Source: Rossellomorea marisflavi (GTDB taxonomy: Bacteria > Bacillota > Bacilli > Bacillales > Bacillaceae_B). Taken from it: 64,000 bases of DNA. The stretch spans positions 2,034,001 through 2,098,000 of the forward strand of contig NZ_CP081870.1 in assembly GCF_022170785.1 (NCBI RefSeq). Reading direction: 5' to 3'. Both the position numbers and the translations under genes were made by a program. The notes under the pieces are model-generated. The model was not told the origin of the DNA. It did no database searches and saw nothing but the letters and a program-made list of their open reading frames with translations. Below are positions 41,095 to 50,201 of the stretch, piece after piece (the first letter of the stretch is position 1; every line of letters starts with the position of its first letter).

Positions 41095-42705
41095 ATGGAA
41101 AGCCATTCTCTCGTCTATAAAGTGGCAACTGAAAAAGAAGAGATGGAGCAGATTAACCGGTTGAATTATCGTACATTCGTAGAAGAAATTCCTCAGCACA
41201 CATCCAATGAGGAGAAGGCCCTCGTGGACCGTTTCCATGACGAGAATACATATATCATTGCCAAATGGGGCAGTGAGGTTGTGGGCATGATCGCCCTTAG
41301 GAGCAATCGCCCTTACTCCCTTGACGGCAAGATCGAGGATCTAGATCGATTCTTACCAAAGGGTTCAAGCACCTGTGAAATCCGCCTTCTATCGGTGAAA
41401 GAAGAATTCAGGAGTACAAGGGTCTTCTTTTCCCTTTGCGATCAGCTCGTAACTCATTGTCTCGACCATGGATATGATATGGCCCTCATATCGGGTACCG
41501 TGAGACAGCTGAAACTCTATAAGAGAATGGGATTCATTCCCTTTGGTGAACGGGTTGGAAGTGGGGATGCCGTCTATCAGCCTATGTATCTTACTAAAGA
41601 AAGCTTTGAATCATCGACAAAAGCATTCATCCGGATGATGGAACGAAAGAACCGTGTGAGGGAGCTGTCATTTCTTCCTGGCCCTGTGCCCATGAGAAAG
41701 AAGGTTATGGATGCTTTCGAGGATGCGACGGTATCCCATCGTAATATAGAATTCATTGAGAACATGGACGAAGTCTGCTTGAAATTGAAGAAACTTGTAA
41801 ATGCAAACCATGTACAGGTTGCGGTAGGTACGGGCACTCTGTCTAATGATATGGTAGCTGCCCAGCTTTCAACCCTTCCCGGACCAGGTTTGATTTTATC
41901 GAACGGTGAATTTGGATACCGTCTTCAGGATCATGCAGACCGCTTTGGTCTGGAGTACACCACCATTTCGAAAGAGTGGGGACAACCAATCTCGTCTGAA
42001 GAAGTGGAAGGGATTCTGAAGCAGAATAGTGAAATCAAATGGATATGGACGGTACACTGTGAAACATCGACAGGGTTTGTCTATGATGTGGAGAGTCTCT
42101 CTGACCTGTCGGTGGGTTATGGTGTACACCTGTGCATCGACGCGTGCAGTTCGGTCGGAATCATTCCCTCGGATTTCGGCCGTGCATACCTTGCCACCAC
42201 TGTGAGCGGCAAGGGGATCGGGGCTTATCCAGGACTTGCGATCGTATTCCACCGAGACCCGATCGAACCCGACAAACGTCTCCCGCGTTATCTGGACATT
42301 GGCCAGTACGATAAGAATGCAAGCATCCCCTTTACTCACTCTTCCAACCTGGTGAACGCCCTGAATACGGCGCTGGATGGGGTGGATACAGCTTCCAGGC
42401 CAATAAGAATGGAACAGCTGAGGCGCCATTTGATCAGCGAAGGTTACCAAGTGATGGGTGAAGACACCTATTCACCGGGAATCGTTACGGTGGCATTACC
42501 AGCGGAAATCCCTTCAAGGGAATTTGGGGATAAATGCCGGAAGAGGGGGTTGATCCTGAGTTATGAAAGCGACTACCTCATGAAGCGGAATTGGATTCAG
42601 CTTGCCCTGATGGGAAGTTATCAGGAATCTGAAATCAACGAAGCTCTTGGTCGGATCAAGTCATGCATGGATACGTATCACAGGGAGTTTGTTTCCCATG
42701 GGTGA
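41095..42705 (+). CDS. Fusion: GNAT/FeeM-like N-acyltransferase plus class V aminotransferase
   Basis: A 536-residue two-enzyme protein. Residues about 8-175 are a GNAT fold; NYRTFVEEIPQH, CEIRLLSVKEEFR and LYKRMGFIPFG recall acyl-ACP-using synthases of the FeeM/autoinducer type. Residues about 190-530 are a class V PLP enzyme close to alanine-glyoxylate or 2-aminoethylphosphonate aminotransferases: GTGTLSND, HCETSTG, DACSSVG and the PLP Lys373 in TTVSGKGIGAYPG. It may make an amine and N-acylate it. Starts 12 bases after the PlsY-like gene and overlaps the LtaS-like gene by 8 bases, hence one operon. Substrates unknown. Confidence 0.8.
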   Translation: MESHSLVYKVATEKEEMEQINRLNYRTFVEEIPQHTSNEEKALVDRFHDENTYIIAKWGSEVVGMIALRSNRPYSLDGKIEDLDRFLPKGSSTCEIRLLSVKEEFRSTRVFFSLCDQLVTHCLDHGYDMALISGTVRQLKLYKRMGFIPFGERVGSGDAVYQPMYLTKESFESSTKAFIRMMERKNRVRELSFLPGPVPMRKKVMDAFEDATVSHRNIEFIENMDEVCLKLKKLVNANHVQVAVGTGTLSNDMVAAQLSTLPGPGLILSNGEFGYRLQDHADRFGLEYTTISKEWGQPISSEEVEGILKQNSEIKWIWTVHCETSTGFVYDVESLSDLSVGYGVHLCIDACSSVGIIPSDFGRAYLATTVSGKGIGAYPGLAIVFHRDPIEPDKRLPRYLDIGQYDKNASIPFTHSSNLVNALNTALDGVDTASRPIRMEQLRRHLISEGYQVMGEDTYSPGIVTVALPAEIPSREFGDKCRKRGLILSYESDYLMKRNWIQLALMGSYQESEINEALGRIKSCMDTYHREFVSHG

Positions 42706-44560
42706 TCGAAAGAGTACGATAAATGATTGGAAGTTTACCTTCATCCCGGTTCTCATCCCGGGATTCGCTTTATGGATCAAGGCCGTCATCGTGCTTTTCG
42801 TCGGTTTTTCCCTGCACATCGACAATCTCCATGATGCACTGCTTGTGCTCATCAATCCGATCGCATCGATTCTCCTCCTCTTGGGAGTAAGCTTTTACTT
42901 CACTAAAAAAATCAGTCGCATCACCATCTTTATCGTCATGATCATTGCGAGTGGAATTCTGTATGGAGACCTTCTTTATTACCGATTTTACTCCGATTAT
43001 GTGACGGTACCTATCCTGTTTCAGTTCAAGAACGTTGGAGGCATCGGACCCAGTACATTCGAATTGATCAGCGGCTGGGACATCCTCTTCTTCCTGGATC
43101 TGATTGTGGTCGGTGTTTATCTCTGGAAGACTCGGGCTATGAGGGTGGATGTTCAAAGGAAGCAAAAAGCAGGGTACATCCTTGGGAGTGTCCTCGTTTT
43201 ACTTGTCACGATCGGAATCGGTCTGCTGAAGTCGCCCTATATGTTCGCTGAATCCTATGATAGGGAGCAGATGGTGAAGGCGATCGGCCCTTATAATTAT
43301 CATCTTTATGACATTGGCATCGCAGCAGGCAAGCCGTTTTCAAGGACACTTGCCACTAAGGCAGATACAAAGGAAACCATTCGTTACATCGACTCCACCG
43401 ACAAAGAAGAATCCGACTTGTTCGGAATTGCAAAAGGCAAAAATCTTGTTCTGGTCAGTATGGAATCCACCCAGAATTTCGTGATCGGTCAAAAGGTTAA
43501 TGGAAAAGAGATTACTCCCTTTCTCAATTCGTTGATCGAGGATAGCTTTTATTTCAGTCAAATCTATGATCAAACGGCCCAAGGAAAAACCTCTGATTCA
43601 GAATTCATGGTGGATAATGGATTATATCCCCTTGCCAGCGGGTCTACCTTCGTGCAACGACCTGAAAATACCTATAGGGCCCTATCGCACCTTTTGGATG
43701 AACAGGAGGATTACTACACGGCTGTTTTCCACGGGAACGATAAAACTTTCTGGAATCGGGACAAGATGTACGAAGCACTGGGTTATGACCGATTCTATTC
43801 CAAAGACGAATATGAAGTAACGGATGATAATTCCGTGAATTACGGCATCAAAGATATTCCATTCTTTCAACAGTCCATGGATTATGTAGAAGATCTTCCT
43901 CAACCTTTTTACGCCAGGTTCCTCATGCTCACGAATCACTTTCCGTTTCTTCTTGATGAAGAGGATCAATTCATAGAAGAAGCGGATACGAGTGAAGGAG
44001 TAGTCAATCGCTATGTGACGACCGTAAGATATGAAGACGAAGCGATCAAGAATCTCATTGAGGATTTCAAGAAGAAGGGACTCTACGATGACACAGTCTT
44101 TGTTTTTTACGGTGATCATTATGGAATCTCCGAAAAGTATGAAACGGGTGCCTTCGAACTCCTTGGTATGGAGGACACCGTCATCAATCATATGAAGCTT
44201 CAACAGGTGCCTCTCATCATCCACGTTTCGGGTGAGGAAGGACGAACAATCGATACGCTTGGGGGAGAAATCGATATCAGACCGACGATTCTTCATTTAA
44301 TGGGGATCGAATCACAGTCGAATCTGTCTTTCGGGCATAATCTCTTCACCAGGGTGGAAAATCACCCGGTGATCTTTAGGAATGGTGATTTTATCACTGA
44401 AAAATTCCTTTACAAAAACAACGTTTGCTACAATAGGAAATCTGAAGAAAGCGAAAACACGAGCAAATGTGATCCTTACAAAGAAATTGTAAGGAAGGAA
44501 CTTGGGCTATCTGATGATATTATCTATGGTGATCTGCTGCGGTTCATAAAAGCGGAATAA
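42698..44560 (+). CDS. LTA synthase family sulfatase-fold membrane enzyme
   Basis: Start at ATG 42698, 10 bases after GGGAG, within the end of the fusion gene; the open frame extends upstream without a better site. About 620 residues: five transmembrane helices (about 12-170), a linker with SRTLATKA, then an extracellular sulfatase-type domain. The catalytic Thr298 lies in QGKTSDSEF; metal ligands are seen in LVSMESTQNF (Glu) and FYGDHYG (Asp, His). LtaS uses phosphatidylglycerol to build or prime glycerol-phosphate chains. The housekeeping LtaS genes are not usually linked to acyltransferases, so a special role is likely. Confidence 0.88.
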   Translation: MGDRKSTINDWKFTFIPVLIPGFALWIKAVIVLFVGFSLHIDNLHDALLVLINPIASILLLLGVSFYFTKKISRITIFIVMIIASGILYGDLLYYRFYSDYVTVPILFQFKNVGGIGPSTFELISGWDILFFLDLIVVGVYLWKTRAMRVDVQRKQKAGYILGSVLVLLVTIGIGLLKSPYMFAESYDREQMVKAIGPYNYHLYDIGIAAGKPFSRTLATKADTKETIRYIDSTDKEESDLFGIAKGKNLVLVSMESTQNFVIGQKVNGKEITPFLNSLIEDSFYFSQIYDQTAQGKTSDSEFMVDNGLYPLASGSTFVQRPENTYRALSHLLDEQEDYYTAVFHGNDKTFWNRDKMYEALGYDRFYSKDEYEVTDDNSVNYGIKDIPFFQQSMDYVEDLPQPFYARFLMLTNHFPFLLDEEDQFIEEADTSEGVVNRYVTTVRYEDEAIKNLIEDFKKKGLYDDTVFVFYGDHYGISEKYETGAFELLGMEDTVINHMKLQQVPLIIHVSGEEGRTIDTLGGEIDIRPTILHLMGIESQSNLSFGHNLFTRVENHPVIFRNGDFITEKFLYKNNVCYNRKSEESENTSKCDPYKEIVRKELGLSDDIIYGDLLRFIKAE

Positions 44561-45036
44561 CGTATAAAGCTCTTTCCAATGTGGAGAGAGCTTTTACTAT
44601 ATTACTGGACTTTGTGCATATGATAGGGGAAGTGGCTCATTCGAAGCAAAACATCACAATCTTGTTTTCATGTTAGCGTGACTTTTACTCCTTATAGTTA
44701 AACGATTGCATACCCAAGTCGAATAGCATTGATTGGATTGGAGCGGTAGGGATCTGATTCCTGGGAAAATGAAGGCTTGACATGCTCTCCGCGGAAAGCA
44801 AAGCGCTGCTTTTACAGCGGGCACTGTATTTAGCCGTCGACTTTCCTATTACCAAGGTGAACATGCCCAAGAATAAGAAACGTTCACCTATCAAATACAG
44901 CCATTCTGTTAACGATCAGGGAGGTTAGGAAGAGATTTGTCGAAAAATGAAGGAATTTCCATGCGCCACAACGAATAGATTAATTAATAGAACCCGCATC
45001 GTACAGAGCGAGTCTTAAACTTTACCAGGAGGTCCT
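44561..45036. other. Intergenic region with terminator and degenerate repeat
   Basis: A terminator-like hairpin at 44566-44595 (AAAGCTCTTTCC/GGAGAGAGCTTTT) ends the operon. Around 44785-44825 the DNA reads CTCTCCGCGGAAAGCAAAGC and continues GCTGCTTTTACAGCGGGC, similar to a dispersed palindromic intergenic repeat that I recall from Bacillus chromosomes. No gene supported. AGGAGGTCCT just before 45037 is the next ribosome binding site. Confidence 0.45.
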
Positions 45037-45924
45037 ATGGAAAATTCAGTAGACTATTTGCCAATAAACCATAAAAAAATTCCAATGAAAGAAATCATCA
45101 AACGGGGGATCTTCATTACCCTTGGTGCCATTATCATGGCTGTAGGGCTGGAAATCTTCCTCGTTCCAAACCAGGTCGTAGACGGAGGGATCGTCGGCAT
45201 ATCCATTATGCTTGCCCATATTACAGGCTTCAAGTTGGGGCTATTTATCTTCATCCTGAACATCCCCTTTTTCTTCGTTGGATACAAACAAATCGGTAAA
45301 ACGTTTGCCCTCTCCACCTTATACGGCATTGCCGTGTTATCAGCATTTACCACCTTCCTTCATCCTGTACCCGCCCTGACAAGCGATGTAATGCTCGCTA
45401 CCTTATTCGGGGGAGTCGTTCTTGGAATCGGTGTCGGGATGGTCATCCGCTATGGAGGATCCCTTGATGGTACAGAAATACTCGCCATCCTCTTTACAAA
45501 ACGTCTACCGTTTTCAGTCGGTGAAATTATCATGTTCATCAATCTCTTTATATTGGCCAGTGCCGGCTTTGTGTTCAGTTGGGACCGGGCCATGTATTCC
45601 CTCCTTGCGTATTTTGTAGCCTTCAAGATGATTGACATCACCATCAAAGGGCTCGATGAGTCCAAATCCGTTTGGATCATAAGCGATAATTATCAAAAAA
45701 TCGGTGATGCCCTCCTTTCAAGACTTGGCAGGGGAGTCACCTATCTGTCCGGGGAAGGTGCCTTTTCAGGTGACGATAAAAAAGTGATCTTCTGCGTCAT
45801 CACAAGACTTGAAGAGGCAAAACTGAAAGATATCGTTTCGGAACACGATCCCACCGCGTTCCTTGCCATCGCTGATATCGCAGAAGTAAAGGGTGGAAGA
45901 TTCAAAAAGAAGGCGATTCATTAA
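45037..45924 (+). CDS. YitT family membrane protein (DUF161/DUF2179)
   Basis: A 295-residue protein. The N-terminal two thirds hold five to six transmembrane helices with GLEIFLVPNQVVDGGIVGIS and GGSLDGTEILAI, followed by a cytoplasmic DUF2179 domain (about 215-285, GDDKKVIFCVITRLEE). B. subtilis has several YitT-type paralogues, with unclear transport function. ATG 45037 follows AGGAGG. It stands alone. Confidence 0.87.
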   Translation: MENSVDYLPINHKKIPMKEIIKRGIFITLGAIIMAVGLEIFLVPNQVVDGGIVGISIMLAHITGFKLGLFIFILNIPFFFVGYKQIGKTFALSTLYGIAVLSAFTTFLHPVPALTSDVMLATLFGGVVLGIGVGMVIRYGGSLDGTEILAILFTKRLPFSVGEIIMFINLFILASAGFVFSWDRAMYSLLAYFVAFKMIDITIKGLDESKSVWIISDNYQKIGDALLSRLGRGVTYLSGEGAFSGDDKKVIFCVITRLEEAKLKDIVSEHDPTAFLAIADIAEVKGGRFKKKAIH

Positions 45925-46023
45925 TTCACAACTTCGACCAAAATTCTTATTGCCCAGTGCCCCTCTTAAATCGTAAACTATATAAGTCTTACTTATTATG
46001 TAGTAATAGAGGAGAACTGACAT

Positions 46024-46842
46024 ATGGAATGGTTGACACTGTTGAAAGCTCTAATTCTTGGAATGGTCGAGGGATTGACCGAATTTGCCCCCGTTTCTTC
46101 CACTGGACACCTGATCGTAGTGGATGACCTGATTATCAAATCACAGGAGATACTGGGCAAATATCCGGCTAATACATTTAAAGTCGTAGTGCAGTTGGGA
46201 TCCATCCTTGCCGTTGTGATTGTATTCAGAGATCGATTCATCGAGATGCTCGGTTTAAGAAGAAAAAAAGAAAAAACACATACATTAAAGCTCAGTCACA
46301 TCATCGTTGGCCTTTTGCCAGCCATGGTCCTCGGTCTATTATTCGACGACTTTATCGATGAACATTTATTTTCCCTTAAAACGGTTCTCATCGGCCTTGC
46401 AGCGGGATCAATCCTGATGATAGCCGCCGATATGTTTCGCCCAAAGGTTCCCGTTATCGAGACCGTCGACCAACTGACCTATAAAAAAGCAATCTTGGTC
46501 GGCCTAATGCAGTGCATCGCCCTTTGGCCTGGATTCTCACGATCGGGTTCAACGATCTCTGCCGGAGTCCTCTTCGGTCTCAGCTACAGGGCAGCTTCTG
46601 ACTTCACGTTCATCATGGCCGTACCAATCATGGCAGGAGCGAGCGGGATTTCCTTATTGAAGAACTGGATGTATATGACGCCGGAATTTGCCCCTTTCCT
46701 CATCACCGGATTCATTAGTGCATTCATCTTTGCCTACTTATCGATCAGATTCTTCTTAACGGTCATCAGCCGTATCAAGCTTATTCCTTTCGCCATCTAT
46801 AGGTTGGTCCTAGTGGCGGTCATTGTGATTTTTTTCATGTAA
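46024..46842 (+). CDS. uppP: Undecaprenyl-diphosphatase
   Basis: A 272-residue polytopic membrane protein (BacA/UppP). Catalytic motifs are intact: GMVEGLTEFAPVSSTGHL (about 14-31, the ExxxE-type site with Ser/His) and GFSRSGSTISAGVLFGL (about 172-188). It removes one phosphate from undecaprenyl pyrophosphate so the lipid carrier of peptidoglycan and teichoic acid synthesis is recycled, and gives bacitracin tolerance. AGAGGAGAAC precedes ATG; palindromic terminator follows. Confidence 0.95.
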   Translation: MEWLTLLKALILGMVEGLTEFAPVSSTGHLIVVDDLIIKSQEILGKYPANTFKVVVQLGSILAVVIVFRDRFIEMLGLRRKKEKTHTLKLSHIIVGLLPAMVLGLLFDDFIDEHLFSLKTVLIGLAAGSILMIAADMFRPKVPVIETVDQLTYKKAILVGLMQCIALWPGFSRSGSTISAGVLFGLSYRAASDFTFIMAVPIMAGASGISLLKNWMYMTPEFAPFLITGFISAFIFAYLSIRFFLTVISRIKLIPFAIYRLVLVAVIVIFFM

Positions 46843-46851
46843 ATACTTAAC

Positions 46852-46878
46852 AAAAAAACTGCCTAGGCAGTTTTTTTT
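46852..46878. terminator. Terminator after uppP
   Basis: AAAAACTGCCTAGGCAGTTTTT, a perfect palindrome followed by a T run. Confidence 0.9.
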
Positions 46879-46959
46879 ATAAAGAGGGGAATACAGTAAT
46901 CCTCTTTACAGTTGGATTATTTTACCTTAAACTAGTTTGATAGATATGAGGGGGTACGA

Positions 46960-47850
46960 ATGATGATTACATTTCAACAGTTGACTCAGAAAGAGGCTGA
47001 GGAAATTGCTTATTCATGGAAGTACGAAGGTATGTATTCATTCTATGATATGACAGAAGATGAAGAAGACCTGCTCGAATTCACAGATGCTCACACCAGG
47101 GGAGAGCACGTTTTTTCCTCGCATGTAAATGGGGAGCTGATTGGATTTCTTAGCTTGGATGTTCTGGATGGGATGATCGATATCGGTCTTGGACTTAAAC
47201 CGGATTGGACAGGAAAAGGGAAAGGACGTGGATTTTTACAGTCCGCCATTTCGTTTATCCAGTCTCACTACACGTTTGATGCGTTGACCCTCTCGGTGGC
47301 GTCATTCAATCAAAGGGCCATATCCCTTTATTCTCATGTTGGCTTTGTACTGAATGGAAGCTTTGTTCAGAGAACAAACGGGGGAGAGTACGAGTTTATC
47401 AACATGATTTTGCCACCCCATACCGGAGTTATAGTAACCAGGGACTTTGACCAATCAAGATTGATGGAAATTCAAGAAGTATATCATTCCGTCGGGTGGA
47501 ATAAGCATTCTTTGGACGTAATACTTGAGATCTATCGAAAGAGTAATGTTTTCAGTATGGTGTATGTGGACGGACGGGTAAGGGGCATGGGAAGAGCGTT
47601 ATCAGACGGGGTTTTCAACGCAGCCATTTATGATGTGGTGACCCACATGGATGTTCAACAACAGGGATTGGGAGCACGCATAATGGACGATTTGCTTGAC
47701 CAACTTGCGCCCGTTTCGTGTGTTCATCTGATTGCGACGACAGGAAATGAAGGATTTTATTTAAAGCAAGGACTGTCCCCACTGAAAACAGGTATGGCCA
47801 GGTATAGAAATGAGAAACTTGAAAAGGAGTACCTCATAAAAGAAAAATAA
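46960..47850 (+). CDS. Tandem GNAT acetyltransferase
   Basis: A 296-residue protein with two GNAT domains. The first (about 1-148) has an acetyl-CoA loop WTGKGKGRGFL; the second (about 155-288) has QQQGLGARIMDDLL. They could act on different substrates, or one may be structural. GAGGGGG lies before ATG 46960 (or 46963). No neighbour gives a hint of the substrate. Confidence 0.83.
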   Translation: MMITFQQLTQKEAEEIAYSWKYEGMYSFYDMTEDEEDLLEFTDAHTRGEHVFSSHVNGELIGFLSLDVLDGMIDIGLGLKPDWTGKGKGRGFLQSAISFIQSHYTFDALTLSVASFNQRAISLYSHVGFVLNGSFVQRTNGGEYEFINMILPPHTGVIVTRDFDQSRLMEIQEVYHSVGWNKHSLDVILEIYRKSNVFSMVYVDGRVRGMGRALSDGVFNAAIYDVVTHMDVQQQGLGARIMDDLLDQLAPVSCVHLIATTGNEGFYLKQGLSPLKTGMARYRNEKLEKEYLIKEK

Positions 47851-47872
47851 GCACCGGAGGATACAGTGCTTA

Positions 47873-48106
47873 TCAGATGATTTGATCCTTTTTGGAGGAC
47901 GGGCTGTTCAATTCCATTTTTTGAAGCTCAAGCTTCATTTTCTCCGTTTCAAGAACAAAGTTTTCATGTTTCATTTGTTCGAGCTTGAGCTGATCTTCAA
48001 GCATTTTTTGTTTATACTTTGTTTGTTTTGTAAAATGATCTGAGATGATTGCAATGATCGGTATGGCAAACACCATGATTACTGCGATTGTGCCGGTCAT
48101 ATCCAT
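47873..48106 (-). CDS. Small membrane protein with coiled-coil tail
   Basis: A 77-residue protein from ATG 48106 with GAAAGGAG upstream. One transmembrane helix (about 6-22), then a Lys/Glu/Met/Leu-rich tail (KMLEDQLKLEQMKHENFVLE and on to about residue 66) with heptad spacing typical of a coiled coil. The layout recalls PspB-like membrane adaptors, but no family is recognised. Upstream at 48149-48165 an imperfect dyad (ACTACTccgtatAGTAGAC) could be a regulator site. Gene converges with the GNAT gene after 22 bases. Confidence 0.65.
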   Translation of the reverse strand: MDMTGTIAVIMVFAIPIIAIISDHFTKQTKYKQKMLEDQLKLEQMKHENFVLETEKMKLELQKMELNSPSSKKDQII

Positions 48107-48293
48107 TTCTCCTTTCGGCTTTTTCTTCCGTTATCAAGAGTATACCAGACTACTCCGTATAGTAGACAGTGGTTTCATGTATTTCTACGAATCAAAAGCA
48201 GTCTTGGTTTCATAATTTATAAGTCACCCTGAACTTTTCCTGCTAATTTCATGATATGCTAGTACTAAAAATTAGAGAATAGTGAGGACATGT

Positions 48294-48968
48294 ATGCGAT
48301 TGAAAAAAATGATACCCAATATGTTCACCCTTGGGAATCTGTACTGTGGTTTTTTATCAATAGGTTTTGCTGCCAGCGGTCAGTTTAAGAATGCCGCCGT
48401 GTTGATCATTATCGGCATGATGCTCGACAGTATGGACGGAAGACTTGCCAGGATGCTGAACGCCGACAGTGAGCTAGGAAAAGAATTGGACTCATTGGCG
48501 GATATCGTGACGTTCGGTGTGGCTCCTTCTTTCCTTGTGTATTATACTTCTTTTTACCATTATGGGTTGCTCGGTTTCATTGTTGCCGGATTGTTCCCCT
48601 TGTTTGGCGGATATCGCCTTGCCAGATTCAATACCAGTCCAAAAAAAGCATCTCTCCATTATTTTGTCGGGGTCCCGATCACCGCTGCCGGTGGAATCAT
48701 GGCCATATTGACATTGTTCGGATCGATGATACCGAATATCGTCATTACCGTGATTTTCACGGCCATGTGTTTCTTGATGGTGAGCAGGATCCGCATCCCG
48801 AGTTTAAAAGAGGTTCCTCTGCCGAAGTACGGGACGATTGTAACCATCTTTCTAGGAGCCATGCTATATGTCATCTATAAAGGTACGTATGAGCAATTCC
48901 CTTACCTTATCTATATCGCGACTCCACTCTATATCGCCTATCTCGCCTACAAATTTGTAAAAAGATGA
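48294..48968 (+). CDS. pssA: CDP-diacylglycerol-serine O-phosphatidyltransferase
   Basis: Start at ATG 48294, 5-6 bases after GTGAGGA; the ORF may extend to GTG 48282. A 224-residue membrane enzyme with the CDP-alcohol phosphotransferase signature (DSMDGRLARML, then ELGKELDSLAD; DG-x2-AR-x8-G-x3-D-x3-D) and about seven helices. It makes phosphatidylserine, the precursor of phosphatidylethanolamine. In B. subtilis pssA is followed by ybfM and psd; here it is a lone gene followed by a terminator. Confidence 0.93.
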   Translation: MRLKKMIPNMFTLGNLYCGFLSIGFAASGQFKNAAVLIIIGMMLDSMDGRLARMLNADSELGKELDSLADIVTFGVAPSFLVYYTSFYHYGLLGFIVAGLFPLFGGYRLARFNTSPKKASLHYFVGVPITAAGGIMAILTLFGSMIPNIVITVIFTAMCFLMVSRIRIPSLKEVPLPKYGTIVTIFLGAMLYVIYKGTYEQFPYLIYIATPLYIAYLAYKFVKR

Positions 48969-48973
48969 AGAAG

Positions 48974-49006
48974 AAAGAGCATGATCCCCGGATCATGCTC
49001 TTTTTT
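48974..49006. terminator. Bidirectional terminator between pssA and chrA
   Basis: AAAGAGCATGATCC-cc-GGATCATGCTCTTTT, a near-perfect palindrome shared by convergent genes. Confidence 0.9.
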
Positions 49007-50185
49007 CTATAAAAATAGTGAACCGGCAACAATTCCGGTCACAACGATGAACCATGGAGGAAGCTTCCAAAACATAAGCATGCTGAAGAGAATGGCAGCC
49101 ATGCCGAAATGAAAGGGAGACGTTATGGAACTCGTCCAAATGGGATCATAGAATGCAGAGATCAATATCCCGACTACACCAGCATTTACTCCCATTAAAA
49201 CTCCGTTCATCCCGGGACTTCTCCTTAGGGCATTCCAGAAGGGAAGGGCTCCGAAGATGAGAAGGAAAGCAGGTAGGAAAATGGCGATTGTCGCCAATAA
49301 AGCATATTCCCATCCGCCAATCGCTCCTCCAAGGAACGCAGCAAATGTAAAGAGAGGACCTGGGACTGCCTGTGCAGCACCATACCCCGCCAAAAATTCC
49401 TGACCGGATATGAGACCGGATGGAACCAATTCTCTTTCCAGTAGTGGAAGGACAACATGCCCCCCACCGAATACCAATGCTCCTGCACGGTAGAAGCTAT
49501 CGAATACCGTCACCGCCATGGTTGAGGTGGCTTCTTTTAATAGTGGAAGCCCAGCCAATAATACGAAGAAGAGAACAAGGCATACGGTCCCGAATGTTTT
49601 ACTGATGGGGAACTGTGAGTGTGTGTGCTGTTTAGTATGCTCGTCGTGTTTCCTATAAAGTAGGAAGCCACATACTCCGGCAAGGATGATGACGGTAACC
49701 TGAGAAAAGGCTGATCCCCATAATAAAGTGAAAAGAATAGCCAAAAGGGCAATCCCTTTCCTGGTTAAGTCAGGGGTAAGTTTAGAGGACATTCCGATTA
49801 TGGCATGAGCAACAACTGCCACAGCAACGATCTTAAGACCTTTTAGCCACCCCGCATCACTTACGCCCGTGTTTCCAAGGAAGATAGCAAATAGCGTTAA
49901 AACGATTACAGAGGGAAGTGTGAATCCTATGAAGGAGATGATCCCCCCGAATTTCCCACCTTTAAGAATTCCGATTCCGATCCCAACCTGGCTGCTGGCG
50001 GGGCCGGGGAGGAACTGACAAAGGGCAACTAGTTCCGAATACGTTTTTTCATCGATCCATTTCTTTTTTCTCACATACTCTTCATGGAAATAACCCAGAT
50101 GGGCGATCGGACCGCCAAATGAAGTCAAACCAAGTCTGGTAGAGATCAGTAATAGTTCAAGCCAAGTCACGATTTTAGATTTCAT
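49007..50185 (-). CDS. chrA: Chromate transporter, long (two-domain) ChrA
   Basis: A 392-residue CHR-superfamily membrane protein. Start at ATG 50185 (GAGGTGATAAGGA upstream); the frame extends to GTG 50197. Two homologous halves of about 190 residues are seen: the N-terminal half has TSFGGPIAHLGYFHEEYV and LCQFLPGPASSQVG, the C-terminal half has FGGGHVVLPLLERELV and YGAAQAVPGPLFTFAAFLGG. ChrA effluxes chromate (in others it may carry sulfate-like anions) driven by membrane potential. It is in an operon with the PadR regulator just upstream. Confidence 0.92.
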   Translation of the reverse strand: MKSKIVTWLELLLISTRLGLTSFGGPIAHLGYFHEEYVRKKKWIDEKTYSELVALCQFLPGPASSQVGIGIGILKGGKFGGIISFIGFTLPSVIVLTLFAIFLGNTGVSDAGWLKGLKIVAVAVVAHAIIGMSSKLTPDLTRKGIALLAILFTLLWGSAFSQVTVIILAGVCGFLLYRKHDEHTKQHTHSQFPISKTFGTVCLVLFFVLLAGLPLLKEATSTMAVTVFDSFYRAGALVFGGGHVVLPLLERELVPSGLISGQEFLAGYGAAQAVPGPLFTFAAFLGGAIGGWEYALLATIAIFLPAFLLIFGALPFWNALRRSPGMNGVLMGVNAGVVGILISAFYDPIWTSSITSPFHFGMAAILFSMLMFWKLPPWFIVVTGIVAGSLFL

Positions 50186-50201
50186 TTTCCTTATCACCTC
50201 G

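Noticed and set aside
43682-44296. 204-codon minus-strand ORF within the LtaS-like gene
   Set aside because: Shadow frame; the plus-strand catalytic motifs are intact.
44561-45036. tRNA or other RNA gene in the gap
   Set aside because: No cloverleaf or conserved TTCGA-type arm could be found by eye; only a terminator and a degenerate repeat.
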